From assembly GCF_000321005.1 (NCBI RefSeq), contig NZ_HE578908.1, forward strand, positions 173,243 to 213,680: a DNA stretch of 40,438 nt, given 5' to 3'. This DNA is from Anaerococcus senegalensis JC48 (GTDB lineage Bacteria; Bacillota; Clostridia; Tissierellales; Peptoniphilaceae). The position numbers and the translations under genes are program-made. Positions 7,982 to 16,377 of the stretch are shown piece after piece. Numbering within the stretch: the stretch's first letter is position 1; the number at the start of each line of letters is the position of its first letter. The notes under the pieces were generated by a model, which searched no databases, was not told the DNA's origin, and saw nothing but the letters and a program-made list of their open reading frames with translations.

Positions 7982-10570
7982 TCAAGTTCCTTTACAAAAA
8001 TACATCATCGGACAATATCTGCACTTATTTTTGTCGTCTGTCCTAATTTCTATATTTTTTTCTACTATATTTTTTCCTATCCTATCAATATATTCTATAT
8101 CGAAGTTAGATTTTTCAACTTCTATTAGTTCATCTTCTTCTACAAAATATAAAAACAATTTATTAACTTTTTTCTTATTATATAACAACAAATTGTAGTA
8201 AGTAAGGAGCTGATTTTTATATGAGTTTAAATTGTTTTTGTTTACTCGCCCTGTTTTTATGTCTATAATCGTTCCATTATCAAGAACTATATCAATATTA
8301 CCTTGAAGGATATAATATTTTCTATCTAGTTTTATATTCATTTCTGAATCTTTTACTGGAAAATTTCTATTTACAAAATTTTCTATCGGCTTTTGAAATT
8401 CTTTATTTTCTTTTATAAAGTTATTTATTTTTTCAAAAGAAAGATTTTCTTTTTTTAGATTTGTAAGATATTCTGAAAGACCATGTACTTTTGATCCAAA
8501 ATCTAAAGCTTTGGTTTTTTCTTTTCTATAATTTAAAAGCCTAATAAATTTATATTTTAATGGACAAGTATCATAGATAGAAATATCTGTTGTATAGGCA
8601 AGAATTTCTTTTTTAATATGATCTTTTTTAAATTTAAAATCTATAGAGTTTAAATTTGATGATGAATTTAAGCCATAGGAAAAATTTGTCATATATGAAT
8701 TTTTTGAATTATCTAATATGACCAATAAATTTTTTGCCCTGGTAAAGGCTGTATAGTATTTTCTATAATAATTTTTCAAAAAATCACTTTTGTTTTCTTG
8801 GTCAATTTGGGGACTAAAAGCATCTCTATCTTTTCTTGGATTATCATATAAGCTTGAAACGAATACCACATCGTATTCTAACCCTTTAGCTTGATGTATT
8901 GTAGAAAAAATTACAGAATCTTTTGGAGCATCGAAATTCTCAAATTCACTTATAGCTGAATTTTTGAAAAGATAAAAAATATATCCATAAATTAAATCAA
9001 CTGATTTTTTGTAAAAGTTAATATCGCTATTTTGTAAATTTATAAAATCTGCCAAAATCGATGTGAATTTTCCAATATTTGAAAGTTCTCTTATATGGTT
9101 TAAGTTATCGACTTTTTGATCTAAAATTTCCCTAAATATGTTAAGACCAAAAACTCTATACAAAATGTCAGTGTAGGATTTATTTTGGGCTAAAGATAAT
9201 TTTTCTTCCTTTATAAAGGCATTCAATTTTTCACCTTTTACGAATTCTTTATCATCAAAAATTCCAGCAATATATTTTTTAAAATTCGTTTCTTGAACCC
9301 ATTTGTATTTATCTGGGCTTGATCCTGTAAGTTTTCTTGGTTTTTTTGAATAAATTGAAAGCAGGACATAAAGACAAAGCCTTATTTCTCTTCTTTTAAA
9401 AAATAATTTTGATGACTTATTTAAAACATTTATACCATTTTTTTCAAAATAAGTTTGCAAGGCTTTTGGATAATCGCTATTTAAAGAAGGAAATAAAAAG
9501 GCTATTTGATTTAAATTGATTTTTTGATTTAAAAATTTTACAATTTTTTCAATATTTTCATAATTATTGGCCCTTGCTCTTACCACAGAATTTTCATTTT
9601 TATTATTGACATTTGCTTTTAAACTTTTAATTTTTTCCTCATCAAATGCATCTGATTTTAAAAGAAACTCTCTTGATTTATCAATTATTTCTTGATTTGA
9701 CCTATAATTTATATCAAGCTCATAAAATTTAGCATCTGTTTTCATTTTTTTCTTGCAAGATCTATCAAATTCCCTTAAATTTCTGGGACTTGCCCCCCTA
9801 AAAGAATAAAGAGCCTGGTCATCATCTCCAAAAACCATAAGATTTTTTCCCTTACAAAGGTTAAAGGCAATTTCTTCTTGGATTTTGTTGGTATCTTGGT
9901 ATTCATCAATAATTACAAAATCAATCCTATCTCTAATTTTTTTGCCAAAAACAGGATCTTCCAAAAGGTCGTAGAAATTTTTAAGTATCATTTGATAATT
10001 TATAAAATTATTCCTATCAAGAAAATCTGCCCATTTGAGATAAATTTCTAAGGCTAAAATATCTTTTGGATTAGAAGAGTTTCTAAGCTTATTTAAATCT
10101 ACTAAATTATTGGTAATATTTGAAAAAATCCCCATTATTTGACCCACTTCATTATAAGAAATAAGGTCATTAAAATTAGAAATTTCTCTAAATATATTCA
10201 TATTTTTTTCAAGCAAATACCCTTCAATATTTGAATCTATAACAAAGGGATCAAAAATTTTATTAGAAAATGATCTATAATCTTTTAAGAAAGAAAGGGC
10301 AAGGGAATGAAAATTTCCTATTAGCATATTTGAAGTATCAGCCTCTATATTTTCTTTTTTTAGTCCTGACTCAACCCTTTCTATAAGCTCGTTTGCAGCC
10401 TTTTTTGTAAAAGTTGTAACAAGAATTTTATTGGGACTAAACCCTTCGTTTTTTATTAAAGAAATAATTTTTTGAACAAGAGTAAAAGTTTTTCCAGTTC
10501 CAGGACCTGCAATAACTGCAGCTGGATATTTTGAATCATTTATAATCAAATTTTGTTTTTTATTTATCAT
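7982..10570 (-). CDS. UvrD/Rep-family helicase with C-terminal iron-sulfur PD-(D/E)XK nuclease
   Basis: An 862-residue superfamily 1 DNA helicase. Walker A AGPGTGKT is at residues 21-28, motif II IDEYQDT near 222, motif III GDDDQALYSFRGA near 250, motif V STIHQAKGLEYD near 560 and motif VI YTAFTRAK near 610. The C-terminal third carries a RecB-type nuclease core (IDIVLDNGTIIDIKTG near 755-770). Cysteines at about 668 (DTCPL) and in CRYCPMMYFC near the end form the Cas4/AddB-style 4Fe-4S ligand set. It probably unwinds and trims DNA in repair. It is shorter than AddA or AddB and stands alone. The start ATG overlaps the acetyltransferase stop by 4 bases. Confidence 0.92.
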   Translation of the reverse strand: MINKKQNLIINDSKYPAAVIAGPGTGKTFTLVQKIISLIKNEGFSPNKILVTTFTKKAANELIERVESGLKKENIEADTSNMLIGNFHSLALSFLKDYRSFSNKIFDPFVIDSNIEGYLLEKNMNIFREISNFNDLISYNEVGQIMGIFSNITNNLVDLNKLRNSSNPKDILALEIYLKWADFLDRNNFINYQMILKNFYDLLEDPVFGKKIRDRIDFVIIDEYQDTNKIQEEIAFNLCKGKNLMVFGDDDQALYSFRGASPRNLREFDRSCKKKMKTDAKFYELDINYRSNQEIIDKSREFLLKSDAFDEEKIKSLKANVNNKNENSVVRARANNYENIEKIVKFLNQKINLNQIAFLFPSLNSDYPKALQTYFEKNGINVLNKSSKLFFKRREIRLCLYVLLSIYSKKPRKLTGSSPDKYKWVQETNFKKYIAGIFDDKEFVKGEKLNAFIKEEKLSLAQNKSYTDILYRVFGLNIFREILDQKVDNLNHIRELSNIGKFTSILADFINLQNSDINFYKKSVDLIYGYIFYLFKNSAISEFENFDAPKDSVIFSTIHQAKGLEYDVVFVSSLYDNPRKDRDAFSPQIDQENKSDFLKNYYRKYYTAFTRAKNLLVILDNSKNSYMTNFSYGLNSSSNLNSIDFKFKKDHIKKEILAYTTDISIYDTCPLKYKFIRLLNYRKEKTKALDFGSKVHGLSEYLTNLKKENLSFEKINNFIKENKEFQKPIENFVNRNFPVKDSEMNIKLDRKYYILQGNIDIVLDNGTIIDIKTGRVNKNNLNSYKNQLLTYYNLLLYNKKKVNKLFLYFVEEDELIEVEKSNFDIEYIDRIGKNIVEKNIEIRTDDKNKCRYCPMMYFCKGT

Positions 10571-11070
10571 AAAACTAGCTCATAAACATATCTTTTTGAT
10601 CTTTTAATTTTATCGTCAACCGTACAAATTCCAACTTTTTCAAAAGAAAATTTCTTAATCAAATTTTGCATCTTAAAATTATCGGGATGGGTGTCAATTC
10701 TTATGGCATCCACTTTTAAGTCTTTGCCGTAAGAGATAATTTGGTCAAAAAATTTCTTGGCTACTCCCCTTTTTTTGGCACTTTCTTTCACACTAAGTCT
10801 ATGAATTGTAAGATAAGGACCATGTTTTTTAAAATTTTTTTCAATTTCCCTATAATCTTCCTCGTAGGATTTTTTCAAATAAGCAAAAGATAAAATTTCT
10901 CCATCCTCCTCATAAACAAAACTTTCTCCTGCCAAAATATTTTCACAAATCCCCTCCCTATCAGGAAGTCCGTTTTGCCACTGGTCGATTCCATCTTTTT
11001 TCAAAGCTTTTTTTCCATCATCTATTATAGTCATAATTTCATCTAAATCTTTAATTTCTGCTATTCTCAT
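10567..11070 (-). CDS. GNAT-family N-acetyltransferase
   Basis: A GNAT protein of 167 residues from the ATG at 11070 (172 if the ATG at 11085 is used). The acetyl-CoA binding region is IHRLSVKESAKKRGVAKKFFDQI near residues 90-112, with the R-x-x-G-x-A variant of motif A. The later AIRIDTHPDN and F-E-K-V-G segments match beta 5 and beta 6. The substrate is unknown. Neither ATG has a ribosome site. A perfect TATAAT (11077-11082, minus strand) ends 6 bases before the ATG at 11070, so the message may be leaderless. It overlaps the helicase start by 4 bases. Confidence 0.85.
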   Translation of the reverse strand: MRIAEIKDLDEIMTIIDDGKKALKKDGIDQWQNGLPDREGICENILAGESFVYEEDGEILSFAYLKKSYEEDYREIEKNFKKHGPYLTIHRLSVKESAKKRGVAKKFFDQIISYGKDLKVDAIRIDTHPDNFKMQNLIKKFSFEKVGICTVDDKIKRSKRYVYELVL

Positions 11071-11130
11071 ACTATTATTATACATTAAAAATGTTTTTTA
11101 TTTAAATTTGAAATTAGTTTGATTTCAAAT

Positions 11131-11160
11131 AAAAAAGCTATGAATAAAATTCATAGCCTT
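11131..11160 (-). terminator. Terminator of the methionine transport operon
   Basis: An 8-bp core stem GCTATGAA/TTCATAGC (11137-11144 with 11150-11157) is extended by A-T pairs and followed by six T residues on the minus strand. It lies 29 bases past the last metQ stop. Confidence 0.88.
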
Positions 11161-11188
11161 TATATAATTAAGGGGATTATTTTATTTT

Positions 11189-12037
11189 TTACCAAGCTGG
11201 AACCCAAGCTCCACCTGTAAATTTTTCATAGTCTTTTTTTGTATTTTCTGTTTGGTAATATTTTTTTACAAAATCATTTAAAATTTTATCATCTTTTCTT
11301 TCTTTTTTAGCTGCAAATACATTTACATATGGATTTGAATCGTCCGCTTTTGATTCTTCAAATTTTAATGCTGGATATTCTGTTGCAATTTTGGAATCAA
11401 GGGCAAAGGTATCATTTACAACTGCAAGAGCTGCTGAGTCTAAATTTCTTGCAGTTTGTGCTGCGTCAACTTCTGTAATTTTTAGATTTTTAGGATTTTC
11501 TTTTATATCTGTTATAGTAACAGAATCACCTTTTTTTCCGTTTACTTTTATAAGTCCTGCATCTTGTAATAAGAATAGGGCTCTTGCACCATTTGATGCA
11601 TCGTTTGGAATTACAATTTCATCTTTTTCTTTTACATCATCTAGAGATTTATATTTTTTTGAATATATTCCAAGTGGTGCAAGCATTGTATTTCCTATTG
11701 ATACAAGGTCTGTATTATGGTCTTTATTAAATTCTTCTAGGAATTTTTTGTGTTGATAGGCATTTAAGTCAATATCTCCTGATTCTAAAGCTTCGTTTGG
11801 TTGGTTATAATCTGAGAATACTACAAGTTCAACTTTATTTCCTGTTTTTTCTTCGTATCTTTTAGATACTTCATTTAATACGTCATTATATTCTCCAACA
11901 ACTCCAATTTTTATAGTTTGTTTATCTTTTGGATTTTCATTTGAATTTGATGTGGCTTTATTAGCTTCCTTGTTTGCACATGAGCTAAGTCCTACAAGTA
12001 GGGCAAGACCTAGGGCTATTTTTCCTAATTTTTTCAT
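11189..12037 (-). CDS. metQ: MetQ/NlpA-family methionine-binding lipoprotein (second copy)
   Basis: A 282-residue secreted substrate-binding lipoprotein. The signal peptide ends in a lipobox LSSC with the lipidated Cys at residue 20. The mature part has family motifs: IKIGVVGEYND, VVFSDYNQPNEAL, LNAYQHKKFLEEFN, APLGIYSKK, IPNDASNGARALFLLQ and a C-terminal GGAWVPAW. It should deliver methionine (possibly D-methionine or peptides) to MetNI. It is the last gene of the T-box-controlled operon, 15 bases after a closely similar paralogue at 12053-12925. Two binding proteins for one permease suggest different ligand preferences, which is inference. Confidence 0.94.
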   Translation of the reverse strand: MKKLGKIALGLALLVGLSSCANKEANKATSNSNENPKDKQTIKIGVVGEYNDVLNEVSKRYEEKTGNKVELVVFSDYNQPNEALESGDIDLNAYQHKKFLEEFNKDHNTDLVSIGNTMLAPLGIYSKKYKSLDDVKEKDEIVIPNDASNGARALFLLQDAGLIKVNGKKGDSVTITDIKENPKNLKITEVDAAQTARNLDSAALAVVNDTFALDSKIATEYPALKFEESKADDSNPYVNVFAAKKERKDDKILNDFVKKYYQTENTKKDYEKFTGGAWVPAW

Positions 12038-12052
12038 TTTTTATCTCCTTTT

Positions 12053-12925
12053 TTATTTCCAAGCTGGAATTTCTGAACCTTTTGTTTCTTTTTCTACTAA
12101 TTTTTTAGTTTCGTCTGTTTGGTAATAATTTTTTATAAAATTTTCTACAGTTTTTGAGTCTTTGTCTTCTTTTCTTGCTGCAATTATGTTTACATAGATT
12201 GCTTTTGCTGGATCGTCCTTATCTTCTAGATAAATTGCATCCTCTGTTGGAACAAATCCTGCATCTACTGCTACTCCAGAATTTATAACTGATGCTGCAA
12301 CTTCTGTAAGATTTCTTGCTGTTTGACTTGCATCAAGTTCAATTATTTCTAGATCTTTTGGATTTTCCTTTATATTATCAAGGGTAATTGCATCTCCTTC
12401 TTTTCCTTCAAGCTCAAGTAAGCCTGCTGATTGAAGTAGGAAAAGTGCTCTTGCTCCGTTTGTTGGATCGTTTGGAATTGCAATTTTATCTCCGTCTTTT
12501 ATTTCTTTTACATCTTTAATTTTGTCAGAATATATTCCCATTGGGGCAAGCAAGGTATCACCAACTGCAACTATATCTGTTTTGTGAGATTCGTTATAAT
12601 CTTCCAAGAATTTTTTGTGTTGGAAGGCATTTAAGTCAATATCTCCAGATTTTAAAGCTTCGTTTGGTTGGTTGTAATCTGAAAATGAAACTATTTTTAT
12701 TTTCTTTCCTGTATCTTTTTCAAATCTTTTTGCAATATCTTCTAAAACTTCATTTTTTTCTCCACAAACACCAATTTTTATTTCTTTGGCATCAGCAAAT
12801 CTGTCTTCTGTTTTTGCTTGGTTTGATGGGGAAGAATTTGAATTTGTATCATCCTTCTTATTTCCGCATCCTACTAAAGTTAGTACAAGTGACAATCCTA
12901 GGGCAATTTTCTTTAAGTTTTTCAT
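12053..12925 (-). CDS. metQ: MetQ/NlpA-family methionine-binding lipoprotein (first copy)
   Basis: A 290-residue lipoprotein with lipobox LVGC (lipidated Cys at residue 20) and a Ser/Asn/Thr-rich linker after it. The mature domain has IKIGVCGEKNE, SFSDYNQPNEAL, LNAFQHKKFLEDYN, APMGIYSDK and IPNDPTNGARALFLLQ. Two ATGs are adjacent; the second (12925) is 6 bases from AGGAGG and is preferred over the one at 12928, which is only 3 away. It lies 19 bases downstream of metI. Compared with its paralogue it has a longer acidic region (LEDKDDPAKAI near the C-terminus) and ends SEIPAWK. Confidence 0.94.
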   Translation of the reverse strand: MKNLKKIALGLSLVLTLVGCGNKKDDTNSNSSPSNQAKTEDRFADAKEIKIGVCGEKNEVLEDIAKRFEKDTGKKIKIVSFSDYNQPNEALKSGDIDLNAFQHKKFLEDYNESHKTDIVAVGDTLLAPMGIYSDKIKDVKEIKDGDKIAIPNDPTNGARALFLLQSAGLLELEGKEGDAITLDNIKENPKDLEIIELDASQTARNLTEVAASVINSGVAVDAGFVPTEDAIYLEDKDDPAKAIYVNIIAARKEDKDSKTVENFIKNYYQTDETKKLVEKETKGSEIPAWK

Positions 12926-12944
12926 CATTTTCCTCCTAATATTT

Positions 12945-13610
12945 TTAATGTGATGTTTTTTTTATGATTAAATTGGCTATGCCTTGGATGGCATAGACAA
13001 TGATCAAAATAACTATTACCGATATAATAACTACATCGTTTTTGTATCTGTTGTATCCGACTGCTATTGCAAGATTTCCTATTCCTCCTGCTCCGATTGT
13101 TCCAGCCATTGCTGTTAGTCCCAAAAGTGAAATTAGAGTTATGGCTGAGGCTCTAACAAGTGATGGTAAGCCTTCTCTTAAATAAACTGCTGTTATAATT
13201 TCAAAGGGAGAATTTCCCATAGCTTCCGCCGCTTCTATTACTCCCGGATCAACCTCTGCAAGAGCTTGTTCAACTTGCTTTGCAAAAAATGGCACACAAG
13301 AAAAAACTAAAGGCACGATTGCAGCTGTTGGCCCAATTCTCGTTCCTACAATTAAATTTGTCAAAGGACTTATAACTGCAAGCAAAATTATGAAAGGAAC
13401 TGCACGGAAAAGATTTGTTATCTTATCCAAAATGCTATAAACTTTTTTATTTTCTAAAATTCCGCCTTCATTTGTTACAACTAATACAACTCCTATTATT
13501 AGTCCAAAAATTCCTGAAAATATAGCTGATAAAAATAGCATATAAAATGTAAGGCCTATATCTTCAAAAATTCTATCTTTTATTGAAAGTGCATAATTAA
13601 AGTATTCCAT
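12945..13610 (-). CDS. metI: Methionine ABC transporter permease
   Basis: A 221-residue integral membrane protein with five predicted helices. The EAA loop EAAEAMGNSPFEIITAVYLREGLPSL (split here across residues about 143-168) contacts the MetN ATPase. The family-typical FRAVPFIILL and GTIGAGGIGNLAI are present. The ATG at 13610 follows AGGAGATAGTA and lies 14 bases inside the end of metN, so translation is coupled. It forms the membrane channel of the D/L-methionine importer. Confidence 0.96.
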   Translation of the reverse strand: MEYFNYALSIKDRIFEDIGLTFYMLFLSAIFSGIFGLIIGVVLVVTNEGGILENKKVYSILDKITNLFRAVPFIILLAVISPLTNLIVGTRIGPTAAIVPLVFSCVPFFAKQVEQALAEVDPGVIEAAEAMGNSPFEIITAVYLREGLPSLVRASAITLISLLGLTAMAGTIGAGGIGNLAIAVGYNRYKNDVVIISVIVILIIVYAIQGIANLIIKKTSH

Positions 13611-14625
13611 TACTATCTCCTAAAATTTGTACATTAGTTCCACCAGCTATTAAATATTCAATAGCCTTGTCAATATTTTCTCCTTCGTCTTTGAAGGTTA
13701 CTATAAGATTTCCAACTGGAACATTTGTAATAAATTCAATATTTCCTGCTAAAACATTGGTCTTAACCTTAAATTTCTCATAAATTTCATTTATAACAGG
13801 TTCTGTTGTTGCTTCTCCAACATAGGAAAGTTTTACCAAAAATTCACCTTTTTTCAAAACTCCCAGATTGTTTTTAACTTCCTCAAGAGTTTGGTTTACA
13901 TTTGTTGAAGTTTCTACAAAATCTTTTGTAAGTTTGTGTCTTGGATTTGAAAAAATTTCAAGGGTTGTGCCTTCTTCTATAACTTTTCCATCTTGCATTA
14001 CAGCAACCTTATTGCAAAGATCTTTTACAACCTCCATTTGGTGGGTGATAATTACAATGGTAAGACCAATTTTTTCCTTAATTTCTCCAAGAAGTTTTAA
14101 AATTTGCTTGGTAGTTTTTGGATCAAGGGCACTTGTTGCCTCATCACAAAGTAAAATTTCTGGATCTGATGCAAGGGCTCTTGCAATTGCACATCTTTGT
14201 TTTTGTCCACCTGAAAGCTCTCTTGGGAAAGCATCAGACTTATCGCCTATTCCAACCAAGTCCAAAAGTTTTTTTGCCTTTTTAATTTTTTCTTCTTTTG
14301 AAATATTATCTTTTCTTATTGGAAAGATTACATTATCAATTACAGAAATATTATTTAAAAGGTTAAAGTGTTGGAAGATCATTCCTATTTTTTTACGTCT
14401 TTGTCTTAAATCTTTTTGAGATAAGGTCAAAAGATTTTCACCCTTTATCAAAACCTCACCATTTGTTGGTTTTTGCAAAAGATTTATACATCTTACTAAA
14501 GTTGACTTTCCAGCTCCGGAAAATCCTACAATACCAAAGGCATCAGCCTTTTCAATTTTAAGATTTACTCCATCAACTGCTTTAAAACCATCAAAGTCAA
14601 CGCTTATATTTTTAAGTTCAATCAT
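13597..14625 (-). CDS. metN: Methionine ABC transporter ATP-binding protein
   Basis: A 342-residue ATPase with Walker A GFSGAGKST (about 33-41), signature LSGGQKQR (about 136), Walker B ILLCDEATSALDP, and an ITHQ switch. The C-terminal 80 residues form a NIL domain (EFLVKLSYVG to FKDEGENIDKAIEYLIAGG), which in MetN binds methionine and shuts down uptake when the amino acid is abundant. It overlaps the upstream amidohydrolase by 8 bases and metI by 14. It powers import of substrate brought by the two MetQ lipoproteins. Confidence 0.97.
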   Translation of the reverse strand: MIELKNISVDFDGFKAVDGVNLKIEKADAFGIVGFSGAGKSTLVRCINLLQKPTNGEVLIKGENLLTLSQKDLRQRRKKIGMIFQHFNLLNNISVIDNVIFPIRKDNISKEEKIKKAKKLLDLVGIGDKSDAFPRELSGGQKQRCAIARALASDPEILLCDEATSALDPKTTKQILKLLGEIKEKIGLTIVIITHQMEVVKDLCNKVAVMQDGKVIEEGTTLEIFSNPRHKLTKDFVETSTNVNQTLEEVKNNLGVLKKGEFLVKLSYVGEATTEPVINEIYEKFKVKTNVLAGNIEFITNVPVGNLIVTFKDEGENIDKAIEYLIAGGTNVQILGDSNGIL

Positions 14626-15838
14626 TATTACTCTCTTTCCTACTAAAATTTATTAAAAAATTAAGTGCAGATGATAATCCATAATAAAGTCCATCATTAT
14701 CTACATCAAACTTTTCTGTATGAGCACCTGCTCCATAGCCTTCATTTTCATTTTTTATACCGATTTTTGCAAAAACTGTTGGGCAATTTTTTGCATATCC
14801 ATAAAATGACTCTCCCCCATAAGAAACTTCTTGGTCAACCAAGGCATCAGGAAGTATCTCATTTAAGGATTTTCTTGCAAATTCTGCAAGTTTTTCATCA
14901 TTTGTCACCGGATAGGCAACCACCCTTGTATAATCATTAAATTTAATCTTACAATCATAAAGATTTGCAGTTTTTTCTGCCACACTTTTTAATTTTTCCA
15001 AGGCATCTTCTCCAACCTCATCTTTAAAAAATCTTAATGTTGCCTTTAAATTTGCCCTGTCAGGAATAGCATTTGAAGCAAAACCTGCATTAATTGATCC
15101 TATTCCCAAAGTTACAATTTCATTTGGATCAAGATTTGTTGCCCAAGTTTGATTTAAATTATTTATAATTGCAACAAGAGCATTTATAGGAGAAGTCAAA
15201 AGATCTGGTCTTGATCCATGACCACCTTTTCCAATTACATCAAAATCAACTCCTGCGCAACCTGCATAAACTTTCCCTTTAGAAATAGCAATTTTTCCAG
15301 TTTCAATTTCTGTATCAACATGGTTTCCATAAATCGCATCAAATTTTACGTTTTTTAAATGATCAACCATAGCATCGATTCCTGAACCTGTTTCTTCGCC
15401 TTCTTCAAAAATAAAATAAAACTTTCCATCTAATCTTTCTTTAATCTTACTTAAAATTTTTGCACTCGTTAAGGCAAGAGCCATATGGAAATCATGACCG
15501 CAGGCATGCATTACGCCAGAATTTTTCGATACAACTTCTTTTTTTCTTTTTAAATTTTTATCATTTTCTAGGATTGGAAGAGCATCAATATCAGTTCTTA
15601 ATCCTAAAATTTTTCCATCTCTTTTTGTATCAATAATTGCCACAAATCCAGTTGAATTATTAACTTCTTGGGTTTCTAGGCCAAGTTTTTTACACTCATC
15701 TATAAGAAATTTACGAGTTTCAAATTCCTTGCTTGAAAGTTCTGGATTTTCATGTAAATAACTTTTTATATCTTTAGAAAAATCCAAATTTTCATTTATC
15801 AAAGATTTTAATTCATCAATACTTATATTTTTTCCCAT
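14618..15838 (-). CDS. M20-family amidohydrolase/peptidase in the methionine operon
   Basis: A 406-residue metal-dependent amidohydrolase. Motifs include LHENPELSSKEFET, LRTDIDALPI, MHACGHDFHMALALT (metal-binding His/Asp), FEEGEETGSGI (catalytic and metal Glu), GKGGHGSRPDL and a C-terminal GAGAHTEKFDVD. The family includes N-acyl-L-amino acid amidohydrolases and indole-acetyl-amino acid hydrolases. As first gene behind the T-box and overlapping metN, it may release methionine from an N-acyl or peptide form; this substrate is inference. The frame contains an upstream GTG, but the ATG at 15838 has GGTGGAG just upstream. Confidence 0.92.
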   Translation of the reverse strand: MGKNISIDELKSLINENLDFSKDIKSYLHENPELSSKEFETRKFLIDECKKLGLETQEVNNSTGFVAIIDTKRDGKILGLRTDIDALPILENDKNLKRKKEVVSKNSGVMHACGHDFHMALALTSAKILSKIKERLDGKFYFIFEEGEETGSGIDAMVDHLKNVKFDAIYGNHVDTEIETGKIAISKGKVYAGCAGVDFDVIGKGGHGSRPDLLTSPINALVAIINNLNQTWATNLDPNEIVTLGIGSINAGFASNAIPDRANLKATLRFFKDEVGEDALEKLKSVAEKTANLYDCKIKFNDYTRVVAYPVTNDEKLAEFARKSLNEILPDALVDQEVSYGGESFYGYAKNCPTVFAKIGIKNENEGYGAGAHTEKFDVDNDGLYYGLSSALNFLINFSRKESNND

Positions 15839-15869
15839 ATTCTCCACCTTTCTTTTCTAAAATTAAGTA

Positions 15870-16136
15870 AAATAAAAGTCCTTACTGTAGATAAACTACA
15901 ATAAGGACGAAATTTTCCGCGTTACCACCTTTTTTGCACTAAAAAATGCCACTTCAGATACTACTATATCCTAACTCTATAACGGGAGTTCCCGTATAAG
16001 TCTAAATATCGACCTATCCCATCTGAGACCATCTTCATCACATTTTTTATTCACCCTTCTCAGCAAAACAGGGCTCTCTGTACAATAATCCATATGATTA
16101 CTCTTCTCTTTATCTGGTTTTGTAAATCTCTTTGAT
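15870..16136 (-). ncRNA. T-box leader riboswitch (probably methionine-specific)
   Basis: On the minus strand the conserved T-box sequence AAGGTGGTAACGCGG lies at 15917-15931. It is followed by a terminator stem of 13 bp (15896-15908 with 15878-15890) and a TTTTATTTT tail. Upstream sequence of about 200 bases contains the long stem I region (GAGAAGAGTAATC to AGAAGGGTG to GGTCTCAGATGGG). Uncharged tRNA binding should stabilise the antiterminator and turn on the genes below. Several ATG triplets sit in the expected specifier region, in line with methionine, but the exact specifier was not folded. It controls the amidohydrolase-metN-metI-metQ-metQ operon. Confidence 0.93.
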
Positions 16137-16142
16137 AATTAG

Positions 16143-16171
16143 ATAATACTATCTTTTAAATTTTCTGTCAA
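16143..16171 (-). promoter_or_regulatory. Promoter of the T-box/met transport operon
   Basis: Minus strand TTGACA (16166-16171), a 17-base spacer and TATTAT (16143-16148). Transcription would begin near 16136 at the 5' edge of the T-box. Confidence 0.88.
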
Positions 16172-16292
16172 GACTTTTTTTAATTTTTATAAATTTATAA
16201 TGTAAATTATTAATAAAAAGCTTGATTTTTAAATCTTTCTACAATAAGTATTAAAATTAATTTATTTAAAAAGTTACCTATAAAAAATTAAA
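16172..16292. other. Intergenic region, no gene seen
   Basis: AT-rich DNA between the glmS terminator and the T-box promoter. Stops occur in all frames and no RNA structure was recognised. Confidence 0.6.
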
Positions 16293-16320
16293 TAAAAAAA
16301 AGAAGCCCTAAGGCTTCTTC
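16293..16320 (-). terminator. glmS terminator
   Basis: An 8-bp stem AAGAAGCC/GGCTTCTT (16300-16307 with 16312-16319) and a 4-base loop, followed by an eight-T run on the minus strand, past the glmS stop. Confidence 0.92.
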
Positions 16321-16377
16321 ATGGTTTTGGTAAAATAAATTCACTAATAATATACTGTATTTAATTTTTTGTGCAAG

